Shown: positions 53,273 through 61,394 of the stretch, piece after piece | Position numbering within the stretch: position 1 is the stretch's first letter | Layout: the number at the start of each line of letters is the position of its first letter | DNA from: PHAA01 sp964457945 | GTDB taxonomy: Bacteria; Bacillota; Syntrophomonadia; Syntrophomonadales; Syntrophomonadaceae | DNA length: 64,000 bases | NCBI GenBank assembly: GCA_964457945.1 | Contig: CAYWFX010000001.1 | Coordinates: forward strand, 190,867-254,866 | Direction: 5' to 3' | The notes under the pieces: generated by a model | Told to the model about the DNA's origin: nothing | The model's database searches: none | The model's input: the letters and a program-made list of their open reading frames with translations, nothing else | Position numbers and translations under genes: made by a program

Positions 53273-53290
53273 ATGGAATAATTATCCCAT
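53273..53290. promoter_or_regulatory. Near-perfect 18-bp palindrome upstream of pyc
   Basis: ATGGAATAATTATCCCAT is symmetric at 16 of 18 positions, about 40 bp before the pyc start. Candidate operator. Confidence 0.4.
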
Positions 53291-53516
53291 GTCGGTGTTT
53301 TTATAAGCGCTCACCCATATCAAGTTTATCCGTTACTTAACTGACCTGCAACAAATCTAAGTCTTATTATATATTAATGTATTGTAGTTGATTTAATATA
53401 ATGTAGAAATAGAATACTGTGGCAAAAATAGCACCAAGAACCAATAAATATTATAGCAAGATAAGTCAAGAAAACCATTTCAGAATTTTGCTATCCTTCA
53501 TTCAGGAGGTGATAAA

Positions 53517-53669
53517 ATGGAGAACTGGGATAATATCAATGCGGTACAGAGGGTGCTCCCTTGTACATACCACCTCAAAAGAAAAGAGCCCGAAGGCTCT
53601 ATGATCATCATCAACCTATTGCTATTATCTCTGATTTTCCCAACATCTTCTGCCAGGCTTTTGTTTTAG
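53517..53669 (+). pseudogene. Small ORF, probably the 5' fossil of an AraC-family regulator
   Basis: AGGAGGTGAT, a full match to the 16S anti-Shine-Dalgarno, precedes an ATG at 53517. The first dozen residues MENWDNINAVQRV resemble the N-terminus of AraC-type regulators of Clostridia (from memory). The following 38 codons do not continue that family and run into the terminator of the opposite gene. Probably a start left after loss of the gene body; less likely a 50-aa peptide. The rest of 53237-53665 shows no gene. Confidence 0.4.
53581..53600 (-). terminator. Terminator of the SPRY/FnIII gene
   Basis: AGAGCC, TTCG tetraloop, GGCTCT, then TTTCTTTT on the minus strand, 65 bp after the stop. 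Confidence 0.75.
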
Positions 53670-54739
53670 TATTCCCTAACCTCCCAGGCTACGATCTTAT
53701 CAAAGACCACATAGTACTTAATACTTTTAAAAGGTCCCGAAACTGGGTTCTCTAGCATATAGACACTTTCTGCTTTAGAACTATCATTATACCAACTTGT
53801 GAATGCCTTAATTTGTGCCATGTTTAAATTAAATACCCTATCTGAAACATTTTCCATTGTTATTACCAGAGTTCCGCCAGTAGTTGACAATGCCTTCGGA
53901 GTTGCAGGTACTTCGATCGAGTTTACACTCTCACCACTAGCGGTAACAGCACTAACTACATAGTAGTATGTTTTATCATTGGTTAAGCGAGTATCTTTAT
54001 AGCTTGCCTCTGTTACGTTTGCTTCAATTTCAGCATATTTACCACCAGCGGTTGTAGCACGTTTTACTTTATAACTTTTTGCATCAGTTACTGCTATCCA
54101 GGATAAAGTCACTTGGGCATCACCAGGTGTTGCTTCCAATTTGGTTGGTGCTTGATTTTTTTGCTGAGATCCATTATATGGCTGATACCCGGTTGGAACA
54201 GGATACACAAACGGTGTTGCACCGAAATTGACTGTATAAGCAGCACTGGCATTTGTATTATTATCGCCCAAAATGGGCCTTACTTCTCCTGCTATACTTG
54301 TTTTTGTTGCAACAAGCTTATTATTCTTACTAATTTCTAATGTTTTTGAGTCCATATCGAGACTGAAACCATAAATATCTCCAGTTTTTTGGGAGTTAAA
54401 TCTGGCCAGGAATCCTTGATTGTTAAAGTTAGGGTAAATATCAGTGGAGATCGACTGTGATGGGTTTGCTACTCCTACATTGATTGCAGAATCAGAATTA
54501 GCAGAATCCACTTTTATCTCCCAATACCATTTTCCTTGAGTTGTGCCTGCTGAAGCTCTTACATTACTTCCATTATTACTTTTATAAAATGCTGTTAGAT
54601 TACTATTTGATAAAACAACCGCTGCACCTTTATCGTTTGGATTCCACGTCACATCTTCTGCACTTGCACTCCCCACTCCTAATACAAAAACTAGGACCAG
54701 GAACGTCAATGTAAATAACGTAATTCTCTTCATCTTCAT
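53666..54739 (-). CDS. Secreted protein with SPRY-like and fibronectin type III domains
   Basis: 357 aa from the ATG at 54739 (GGAG 8 nt upstream). Signal peptide about 1-27 (LFTLTFLVLVFVLGVGSASA-E). A SPRY/B30.2-like domain follows (about 28-195; GKWYWEIKVDSAN, DIYGFSLDMDSKTLEISKNN, ILGDNNTNASAAYTVNFG). Next is a fibronectin type III domain (about 200-285; PGDAQVTLSWIAVTDAKSYK, TYYYVVSAVTASGES). The last 65 residues form a domain I do not recognise (FNLNMAQIKAFTSWYND). Probably a surface adhesion or binding protein. It is alone, between its own terminator and a 390-bp gap. Confidence 0.75.
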   Translation of the reverse strand: MKMKRITLFTLTFLVLVFVLGVGSASAEDVTWNPNDKGAAVVLSNSNLTAFYKSNNGSNVRASAGTTQGKWYWEIKVDSANSDSAINVGVANPSQSISTDIYPNFNNQGFLARFNSQKTGDIYGFSLDMDSKTLEISKNNKLVATKTSIAGEVRPILGDNNTNASAAYTVNFGATPFVYPVPTGYQPYNGSQQKNQAPTKLEATPGDAQVTLSWIAVTDAKSYKVKRATTAGGKYAEIEANVTEASYKDTRLTNDKTYYYVVSAVTASGESVNSIEVPATPKALSTTGGTLVITMENVSDRVFNLNMAQIKAFTSWYNDSSKAESVYMLENPVSGPFKSIKYYVVFDKIVAWEVREY

Positions 54740-55132
54740 AAAGACAACTCCTCCTGACATTTTTTTAAATTATACAGGAACCGAGTTGTTATTTGTTATT
54801 AAATCTAAATCTTCTCATATTTACCTATATTATTACATTGTCTAACCAAGTGAAGGACTTTCACATATAATGACCCCGTTCTCCCGGAGCCCTTTTGCAA
54901 AACAAACCCACCTAACCCCGCCTTAGTTCACTTAATCTTAAACTGCGAAACTCCAACCTCTACTGCCCATACAACGTTTCTTTTAATGGCATCACCGGCT
55001 ACTCTTTATTCCATACTGGGATTAATTGTCATATGCAAAGCATGGGTATGGCCTTTTCGAATTTGATTTTTACTATATAATACCTTTATGGCTTCTAGCA
55101 GCACACACTCTAAAAACAAGAGGTATCAATAG
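54740..55132. other. Intergenic gap without recognised gene
   Basis: Contains a possible -10 (TATAAT on the minus strand at 54774-54769) for the SPRY gene and TATAAT on the + strand at 55076-55081 ahead of the pseudouridine synthase. Neither has a good -35. I see no ORF or structured RNA in the middle. Confidence 0.35.
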
Positions 55133-56044
55133 ATGAACGATAACATTCTTGATTACATGGTTAAACCTGCAGATAAATATATTTTTCTGCGGGATGTATT
55201 AATATCACATATGCAAGTTTCCCATTCTTTGTTGATCAAATTAAAATTGCAGCACAAGATCATGGTCAATGGTCAGGTTACCTATACAAATTATAGGTTG
55301 CATGCAGGTGACCTGGTTACCGTAAATATAACGCTTGATGAGCAAAACCATATTGTACCTGAGGATATTCCCCTGGATATTATATATGAAGACTCCGATT
55401 TGCTGGTTATTAATAAACCGCCTGGTTTGGCAGTTCATCCCTCCAAAGGCATATTGAAAGGAACCCTGGCTAACGCAGTGACGCATTACTGGCTCCAACA
55501 AGGAAAATCACTCTTATTCCGGCCTATTAACCGCCTTGATAAGGATACCTCCGGTCTCATCCTAATTGGCAAAAGTCAATATGCACACCAAGCTATCTTC
55601 CGTCAACAGAAACAAGGCACTATTCGCCGCACCTATCTGGCAGTTGTTGAAGGCATCATCCATGAGGATTACGGTTGCATCAATCAACCTATTGCTCATA
55701 TTGATCCGCGCTTCTGCACAAGAACAGTTGATCTGTCTGGCAAGCCTGCTGTGACAAATTATGTCGTATTAAAAAGATTCAAAGGCTTGACCTTGCTCTC
55801 GCTTACCTTGGATACAGGCCGTACTCATCAAATAAGGGTACACTTAAGCCAATCAGGCTATCCAATTTGTGGTGACGCCCTCTATGGCAAGCCGTCACCT
55901 TTCATCGGTCGCCAGGCCTTGCACGCATACCAACTTACCTTTCAGCAGCCACGCACTGGAACAACCCTGCAATTTGAAGCTGCGTTACCCCTGGATATCG
56001 CCAAATTATTGGAATCGCTGCGACTGAATTCGGGCACATCTTAA
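55133..56044 (+). CDS. RluA-family 23S rRNA pseudouridine synthase
   Basis: 303 aa. N-terminal S4-like RNA-binding part (about 12-70; RDVLISHMQVSHSLLIKLKL) and catalytic RluA domain (about 85-300). The nucleophile Asp is in INRLDKDTSGLIL. LDTGRTHQIRVHLSQSGYPI and GDALYG are family motifs. AAGAGG lies 9 nt upstream. It modifies uridines in rRNA; the exact site is unknown, as several paralogues usually exist. Confidence 0.92.
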   Translation: MNDNILDYMVKPADKYIFLRDVLISHMQVSHSLLIKLKLQHKIMVNGQVTYTNYRLHAGDLVTVNITLDEQNHIVPEDIPLDIIYEDSDLLVINKPPGLAVHPSKGILKGTLANAVTHYWLQQGKSLLFRPINRLDKDTSGLILIGKSQYAHQAIFRQQKQGTIRRTYLAVVEGIIHEDYGCINQPIAHIDPRFCTRTVDLSGKPAVTNYVVLKRFKGLTLLSLTLDTGRTHQIRVHLSQSGYPICGDALYGKPSPFIGRQALHAYQLTFQQPRTGTTLQFEAALPLDIAKLLESLRLNSGTS

Positions 56045-56156
56045 TTATAATAATCTTACCCTTACTCAGTGGGAGCAGAGGTATAAAATATTAAATTTTT
56101 CAAACAATATCTATGTAAGCCCAAAAATAATCTATGGAATAAAGGAGAATTGAATT

Positions 56157-56387
56157 ATGACAAAACGCAATCCCGATGACCGCAGAGACAATGTAGATAA
56201 AATACAAAATAATATCGACCACACCATTCAAAATATGGAAGTTGCAGAAGAAATGATTACTTTAACTGATGATCCAAAAAAGAAAAAATCATTAAAAGAT
56301 AAAAATGATAGAAGAAGAGATGCCCTTGATGGTATGAGAAACGAAATTAAAGATGAAGCAAACGATAAACAGCACAAATATAAATAA
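56157..56387 (+). CDS. tlp: Small acid-soluble spore protein Tlp
   Basis: 76-aa highly charged protein matching Tlp of spore formers: NPDDRRDNVDKIQNNIDHTI, the MEVAEEMI region, and the KDKNDRRRDALDGMRNEIKD block. AAAGGAG is 9 nt before the ATG. In bacilli it is made in the forespore. Its presence is the clearest sign that the organism sporulates. Confidence 0.88.
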   Translation: MTKRNPDDRRDNVDKIQNNIDHTIQNMEVAEEMITLTDDPKKKKSLKDKNDRRRDALDGMRNEIKDEANDKQHKYK

Positions 56388-56448
56388 AGGGTTTGTTCTG
56401 TATACCAATTTATAAGGATTGCAGAAATATTTTATATGAACTTTATTA

Positions 56449-56484
56449 AGACAGCGCTGCAAGATTACATTTGTAGCGCTGTCT
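56449..56484. terminator. Terminator between tlp and galE
   Basis: AGACAGCGCT and AGCGCTGTCT form a 10-bp perfect stem with inner pairs CAA/TTG, followed by CTTCCTTT; shared by convergent genes. The T-run is modest. Confidence 0.68.
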
Positions 56485-56501
56485 CTTCCTTTAATCTCAG
56501 C

Positions 56502-57491
56502 CTATTGGCGATAACCATTCGGATGAATGCTGTGCCAACACCACGCACTGGAAAGTATAGTTTCTAGATCACTATATCTTGGCTCCCAACCCACAGCAGA
56601 TTTAATCGATGTATTATCAGCTACTAAAATATGCGGATCCCCTGTTCTGCGTTCTTGGAGTTCGAGGGAAATTGTACGTCCAGTGATTATCTCAGAATTA
56701 TTTATAATTCTCATCACTGAAGCCCCCTTACCTGTTCCTACATTAAATATTTTACTTGGCAAGCCATTTTCTAATGCATGAAGAGCAAGAATATGAGCAT
56801 TAGCCAAATCTATAACGTGTACATAATCACGAATACATGTCCCATCAGGTGTGGGATAGTCTGCACCAAATACAGATAATTTTTCTCGCAGCCCCAGCGC
56901 GGTTTGTAATACCAACGGAACGAGGTGAGATTCTGGATGGTGATCTTCGCCCATACTACCGTCCAGCGATGCGCCCGCTGCGTTAAAATAGCGGAGGGCC
57001 ACCCATTTGATTCCATGTACCTTTCCCATCCACTCCAGATACTCTTCAATCATACGTTTCGAAGCACCATAAGGATTAATCGGAGCCAGCACCGCTTCCT
57101 CTTGAATAGGAATACTTTTCGGTATTCCATATACAGCGGCGGTTGATGAAAAGACAAGCTGCTTTATCCCAGCATTTATTGCCGTTTTCAAGAACATAAA
57201 TGATTTAACCGTATTTTCATAAAAATATAGTTCTGGTTTAGAGAGTGATTCACTTACCAAACTTTTGGCAGCGAAATGGATAAGCGATTGAATCTGGTGT
57301 TTTTTAATAATTTGTTCCACAAGAGCGGTATCAGCGATATCACCTTCGTAAAAATACTGGGATCGAACTGCATCCCGGTGACCGGTAGTCAAATTATCCA
57401 AGACCACCACCGAGGCTCCCTCTTTGATTAGTTCCTGTACGGTATGGCTGCCGATATACCCTGCGCCTCCTGTAACCAATACTGTTTTCAT
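56502..57491 (-). CDS. galE: UDP-glucose 4-epimerase
   Basis: NAD-dependent short-chain dehydrogenase/reductase of 329 aa interconverting UDP-glucose and UDP-galactose. TGGAGYIGSHTV is the NAD motif. The catalytic YGASK (Tyr and Lys) is preceded by FSSTAAVYG with the Ser/Thr. RYFNAAGAS and CIRDYVHVIDLANAH are family signatures. It lies downstream of the glycosyltransferase operon on the same strand, with a 150-bp gap; it may supply activated sugar for it. Confidence 0.94.
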   Translation of the reverse strand: MKTVLVTGGAGYIGSHTVQELIKEGASVVVLDNLTTGHRDAVRSQYFYEGDIADTALVEQIIKKHQIQSLIHFAAKSLVSESLSKPELYFYENTVKSFMFLKTAINAGIKQLVFSSTAAVYGIPKSIPIQEEAVLAPINPYGASKRMIEEYLEWMGKVHGIKWVALRYFNAAGASLDGSMGEDHHPESHLVPLVLQTALGLREKLSVFGADYPTPDGTCIRDYVHVIDLANAHILALHALENGLPSKIFNVGTGKGASVMRIINNSEIITGRTISLELQERRTGDPHILVADNTSIKSAVGWEPRYSDLETILSSAWCWHSIHPNGYRQ

Positions 57492-57641
57492 AGAACTCTC
57501 CTATTAAAATATTTTTTCCTAACAACAACAAATATAATTATAATCCACTACTGTATCAACGCACCAAAATTTATTTGCTAGTATTAAAATTAAACCTATT
57601 ATAAATAGATATTTTTTATTATATAGTCCTTTCAAACAATC

Positions 57642-58058
57642 TCATATAAACTCACCTGTTATGGGTTGATTTTCAGTGAATACCCAGAGACGGCTGCCGA
57701 TAAAGTTTACAACGATACCTCCTGCTGTGGCCGCAATCTTAGCCAGCCAAAGATCCATTTGATTTACATCATATAGGATAAAAAGCAGGCTGGATGATAC
57801 CAGCAAGGAAATACCGTTCAAGATGATAAACTTTGCAATCTCAGTGACGTTAGTTTTGCGTTTCACTTGAAACGTCCACTTTCGATTGAGATAGAAACTA
57901 TTTATTACCCCGGCTGAATAGGAAAGCACCTGGGCAAACAGGTACGGCAACCCGCCTAGATTCAGGAGAAAAAAAGCTGTAAAGTCTACTGCCGTATTTG
58001 CTAATCCAACCGTACAAAAACGCATAAACTGGATGAATCTGGGTTTGTTATTAAACAC
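57642..58058 (-). CDS. GtrA-family membrane protein
   Basis: 138 aa with four hydrophobic helices. FIQFMRFCTVGLANTAVDF and FYLNRKWTF are the GtrA signature. The family helps move lipid-linked sugars across the membrane. It overlaps the GT2 gene by 8 nt. Confidence 0.88.
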   Translation of the reverse strand: MFNNKPRFIQFMRFCTVGLANTAVDFTAFFLLNLGGLPYLFAQVLSYSAGVINSFYLNRKWTFQVKRKTNVTEIAKFIILNGISLLVSSSLLFILYDVNQMDLWLAKIAATAGGIVVNFIGSRLWVFTENQPITGEFI

Positions 58059-59022
58059 TCCATTTTACCTCTTTGAGTTTTACCTTTTCTATTTTTTGCT
58101 TTTTCCGAAGGATATATAGGGGTCGGTTTTTCGTTTCATCATAAATTCTGCCTACATATTCCCCGAGTATCCCAAATAGAATGAGGATCACGCCGTTAAG
58201 CAGCATTAGGCAGGCAATAAGTGAGGACAATCCAGCAGATGTACTGGCAGTAAATATTTTTTGCCCTAAGGATACAATTAGATAAACAAAACTAACCGAA
58301 GAGACCACAAGACCTAGATAGGTGGCCAGCTTTAACGGTTTATATGAGAAGGAAGTAATCCCATCCATGGAGAAGCGCAGCATTTTCTTAAGTGGATATT
58401 TGGTTTCTCCCGCATATCGTTCCTCCCGTACATATTCGATGGCTGTTTGGCGAAAGCCTACCCAGCTGATCAATCCGCGTACAAAGCGATTTTTCTCCCG
58501 AATGCTTTGCATGGCTTCACACACTTTACGGTCCATAAGGCGGAAGTCACCGGTATCAAGGGGAATATTTACTTCTGCCAATGCATCCAGCAGGCGATAG
58601 AACAAAGCTGCCGTCCATTTTTTGAACAGGGTCTCTCCTTTCCTTTGGGAGCGCTTTGCATAGACGACTTCATATCCTTCTTTCCATTTCTCAATCATCA
58701 GCGGAATTAACTCGGGAGGATCCTGTAAGTCGGCATCGATAATCACGATCGCGTCTCCGCGAGCATAATCCATACCTGCGGTAATAGCTATTTGATGCCC
58801 AAAGTTGCGGGAGAAGTCAAGCAGCTTTACGCACTCATCTTTTTCAGCAAATCCTTCGATCAGTTCGGCCGTCCGATCTTCGCTTCCATCGTTGATAAAA
58901 AGCAATTCATATGGCTCGTCTACGGATTGCATGACGTGGGTTAGCCGATGATAGCTTTCTTGTATAACGGCTTCTTCGTTATAGACCGGAACTATAATTG
59001 TATAACGAACGTTTCTTTTCAT
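58051..59022 (-). CDS. Family 2 glycosyltransferase, polyprenyl-phosphate sugar transferase type
   Basis: 323 aa. GT2 domain (about 1-220; IIVPVYNEEAVIQESYHR, DADLQDPPELIPLM with the metal-binding acidic residues, TGDFRLMDRKV) followed by two membrane helices (about 235-300), as in DPM1/ArnC/YkcC-type enzymes that make polyprenyl-phosphate-linked sugars. ATG at 59022, 7 nt after GGAGG. It lies between the GT39 and gtrA genes in one unit. Confidence 0.9.
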   Translation of the reverse strand: MKRNVRYTIIVPVYNEEAVIQESYHRLTHVMQSVDEPYELLFINDGSEDRTAELIEGFAEKDECVKLLDFSRNFGHQIAITAGMDYARGDAIVIIDADLQDPPELIPLMIEKWKEGYEVVYAKRSQRKGETLFKKWTAALFYRLLDALAEVNIPLDTGDFRLMDRKVCEAMQSIREKNRFVRGLISWVGFRQTAIEYVREERYAGETKYPLKKMLRFSMDGITSFSYKPLKLATYLGLVVSSVSFVYLIVSLGQKIFTASTSAGLSSLIACLMLLNGVILILFGILGEYVGRIYDETKNRPLYILRKKQKIEKVKLKEVKWSV

Positions 59023-59039
59023 CACGTCTCCTCCTGACT

Positions 59040-61085
59040 TTATTGATTTATCTGATACAATGTTTTTGCTTCACCTCTGCCCATTGAATCACCTTGAGCA
59101 GAATTAGATTGCCACTGTTCCTTAGGGACCTCTGTGCTGTGAGCACGTATCCATTCCAGAACTTCAGTGCTTCCGCCGCCAGGACCGCCTCCACCTCCGA
59201 CACCAGTACCTGAAGGAATCAAGAAATATCTGACTTCTTGGTTTTTCACCATTTGTTCCAATTTCTCAACCGTAAGGGCGGGGTCGGAACCAGAGAAACC
59301 TCCCATAGCCACCACCGCATTTCCAGTGGAAATGATATATGACTCAGCCTTGTTGGCATCTGTAGTAATAAAGAAATACTTTTCACCTTTATTGTTCTTG
59401 CTCAAATATTCAAGCAATTTAGCATCGACAGCCGAGTTCATGCCGCCTCCCATACCCAGTTTCTGTCCGGATCCCTGCTGAGTGGGTCCAACCTGCGGCA
59501 TGACATTGTTGTCACCATTTATGAGCGGAGTAGTGGCCCAGTACAGGGGTGCTGCCAGCAATACCAGCATTCCAGCTATTGCAGCTATAGAAGAAAGCCT
59601 CTCTTGCTTCATAGCCAGGAATAATACCAGCGCAAAACCGATACCAGCTGCTCCGATGCCAATCAACCATCCCATGCCAATTTGCTTCTGGAAAGGATAC
59701 AGAATATATAGCTCAAATGCTGTCGTAGTTATTAACGCAATGGGCAACAGCCACTTTGTCCAGCCTTCTTGTTTACGATATTGATCCCTAAGTTCAACCC
59801 ATCCTGCTCCAGCCAGAGCTGCAATGGGTGGAGCTAACATGATAAGATAATAGTGATGGAAGAAGCCCGCTATACTGAAAAATACCATCGCTGGGAATAA
59901 CCAGGCCAGCCAAAACAAAGTCTCATTTTGCTTGGCAGTAAGCGGCTTTCTTCTGCGAATTCCTGCTAGTAAACCTACGCAAGCAAATAATACAAAGGGT
60001 AGTAGCCAACTGATTTGTCCGGAAAGCTCGCTTTGAAACAAACGCAGCGGACCCGCCTGACCGGTTCCAAACATGCCATTGCCCGTCCCTCCTCCTTGGG
60101 GTAGGTTTTCACCGGGAACAGTCATATGTCCTCGATCTCCATTAGCGTCTGGAGCAGAGCCTGGTGGCATAGAGCCATTTGGATTGAAGCTTTTCGGTAT
60201 GGAGTCGTCCTGCATTATGCTCTCATCATTCTGCATTTGCTGCTGCTTCGGCATTCCCCCGTCTTTAGCTTCTGCACCTGGGCCCCCTCCTCCGTTCATA
60301 CCTGTAAGACGCTGCATCCCGTTATAACCAAATGCCAGCTCCAATACAGAGTTGGTTTTACTTCCCCCGATATAAGGTCGGCTGGCCTGCGGGATGTTAT
60401 CTACAATTACTGCCCAGGACAGGGATACAACGACCAGGACAACTGTTGCCGCGGCCAGAGTGGCCAGTTTCTTTTTCCACTCGCTCTTAAAAGCAAGCAG
60501 ATAAAACAAGTAAAAAGCTGGTACGACCATATAGGCTTGAAGCATTTTCATGTTAAAGCCTATACCGATCATGGCAAAGGCCCCAATAATCCAAGCCAGT
60601 TTCTGAGAACGAATTCCCCAGAATAACATCCAGGTCCCCAAGAGAAGCGTAAACACTAATAAACTGTCAATATTATTGGTTCGGCTTACTGCAACGGCGA
60701 TCGGTGAACATGCCATGAACAGGCTGGCGAATCGGGCTGCCGTTTTCCCAAAACTTGTTTTAACCAAGTTATAGATCAATAAAACGGAACCAATCCCGGC
60801 AAGTGCCTGCGGAAGAATTACGCTCCATCCGTGAACTCCGAAAATATAAGCGAATATCGTCTGGACCCAGAACGTAACCGGAGGTTTGTCGACCGTAATA
60901 AATCCAGCCGGATCAAAAGAAGCGAAGAAAAAATTATGCCAGCTCTGCAGCATACTGGTTACAGCAGCAGTATAATAAGAATTTGCATACGGATTGTTCC
61001 AGATGTTGTAAATATTTAAAAATGCGGATAATAAGGCAGTACCTATCAGGAACATATCAAAACGCTGACCTTGTTTCGGTCTCAT
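59040..61085 (-). CDS. Family 39 (PMT/ArnT-like) glycosyltransferase
   Basis: 681-aa polytopic enzyme that moves a sugar from a polyprenyl-phosphate donor to an acceptor on the outside of the membrane. The N-terminal catalytic loop has the acidic residues in SFDPAGFITVDKPPV and the SRTNNIDSLL region; about 12 helices follow. Two low-complexity Gly/Pro/Met-rich stretches (about 255-345, and near 545 and 635-650) are insertions in loops. It matches the YkcB class. The ribosome site GGAG is 8 nt before the ATG. The operon start carries the CTGAA repeats of the regulator at 62915. Confidence 0.88.
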   Translation of the reverse strand: MRPKQGQRFDMFLIGTALLSAFLNIYNIWNNPYANSYYTAAVTSMLQSWHNFFFASFDPAGFITVDKPPVTFWVQTIFAYIFGVHGWSVILPQALAGIGSVLLIYNLVKTSFGKTAARFASLFMACSPIAVAVSRTNNIDSLLVFTLLLGTWMLFWGIRSQKLAWIIGAFAMIGIGFNMKMLQAYMVVPAFYLFYLLAFKSEWKKKLATLAAATVVLVVVSLSWAVIVDNIPQASRPYIGGSKTNSVLELAFGYNGMQRLTGMNGGGGPGAEAKDGGMPKQQQMQNDESIMQDDSIPKSFNPNGSMPPGSAPDANGDRGHMTVPGENLPQGGGTGNGMFGTGQAGPLRLFQSELSGQISWLLPFVLFACVGLLAGIRRRKPLTAKQNETLFWLAWLFPAMVFFSIAGFFHHYYLIMLAPPIAALAGAGWVELRDQYRKQEGWTKWLLPIALITTTAFELYILYPFQKQIGMGWLIGIGAAGIGFALVLFLAMKQERLSSIAAIAGMLVLLAAPLYWATTPLINGDNNVMPQVGPTQQGSGQKLGMGGGMNSAVDAKLLEYLSKNNKGEKYFFITTDANKAESYIISTGNAVVAMGGFSGSDPALTVEKLEQMVKNQEVRYFLIPSGTGVGGGGGPGGGSTEVLEWIRAHSTEVPKEQWQSNSAQGDSMGRGEAKTLYQINQ

Positions 61086-61184
61086 TATCAGGTCTCCCCC
61101 TTCATTTGCTATGTTTTATTGTCACTACGAGTAACTCCTCGTGATATCTTTTACTATTTACATTTATAATAATAAGCCTTATCT

Positions 61185-61245
61185 CTGAATTGTCCCTGAA
61201 TTGTTTCTGAATATTGCTTTAGTATTGACTGAATATATGCTGAAA
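61185..61245. promoter_or_regulatory. Five CTGAA repeats on an 11-bp lattice before the glycosyltransferase operon
   Basis: CTGAA begins at 61185, 61196, 61207, 61229 and 61240: steps of 11, 11, 22 and 11 bp. On the coding strand these are TTCAG direct repeats, the usual geometry for OmpR/PhoB-type regulators. The same array precedes the regulator's own gene. The rest of 61086-61394 holds the leader and the terminator at 61325. Confidence 0.75.
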
Positions 61246-61324
61246 AATTCGGTATAATATTGAAATTGTGATTGAATAACCGGTCTAATCCTGCACCTTA
61301 CATAGCTAGTTATCTATAAATAAC

Positions 61325-61365
61325 AACGGCATTCATATACAGTTAAACTGTACATGAATGCCGTT
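61325..61365 (-). terminator. Long hairpin after the sensor kinase gene
   Basis: Two 20-bp arms, AACGGCATTCATATACAGTT and its complement with one mismatch, 30 bp after the kinase stop. The minus strand continues GTTATTTATAG. Probably separates the regulator operon from the glycosyltransferase operon. Confidence 0.65.
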
Positions 61366-61394
61366 TCAGTCCATTGACAAAAGCGAGTTTTAGT

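Noticed and set aside
53419..53604. 61-aa plus-strand frame between pyc and the SPRY gene
   Set aside because: Out of frame with the strong ribosome site at 53504-53513; the frame starting at 53517 is the better-supported one.
60126..60626. 166-aa plus-strand frame
   Set aside because: Antisense to the GT39 gene; composition is that of a reverse-strand shadow.
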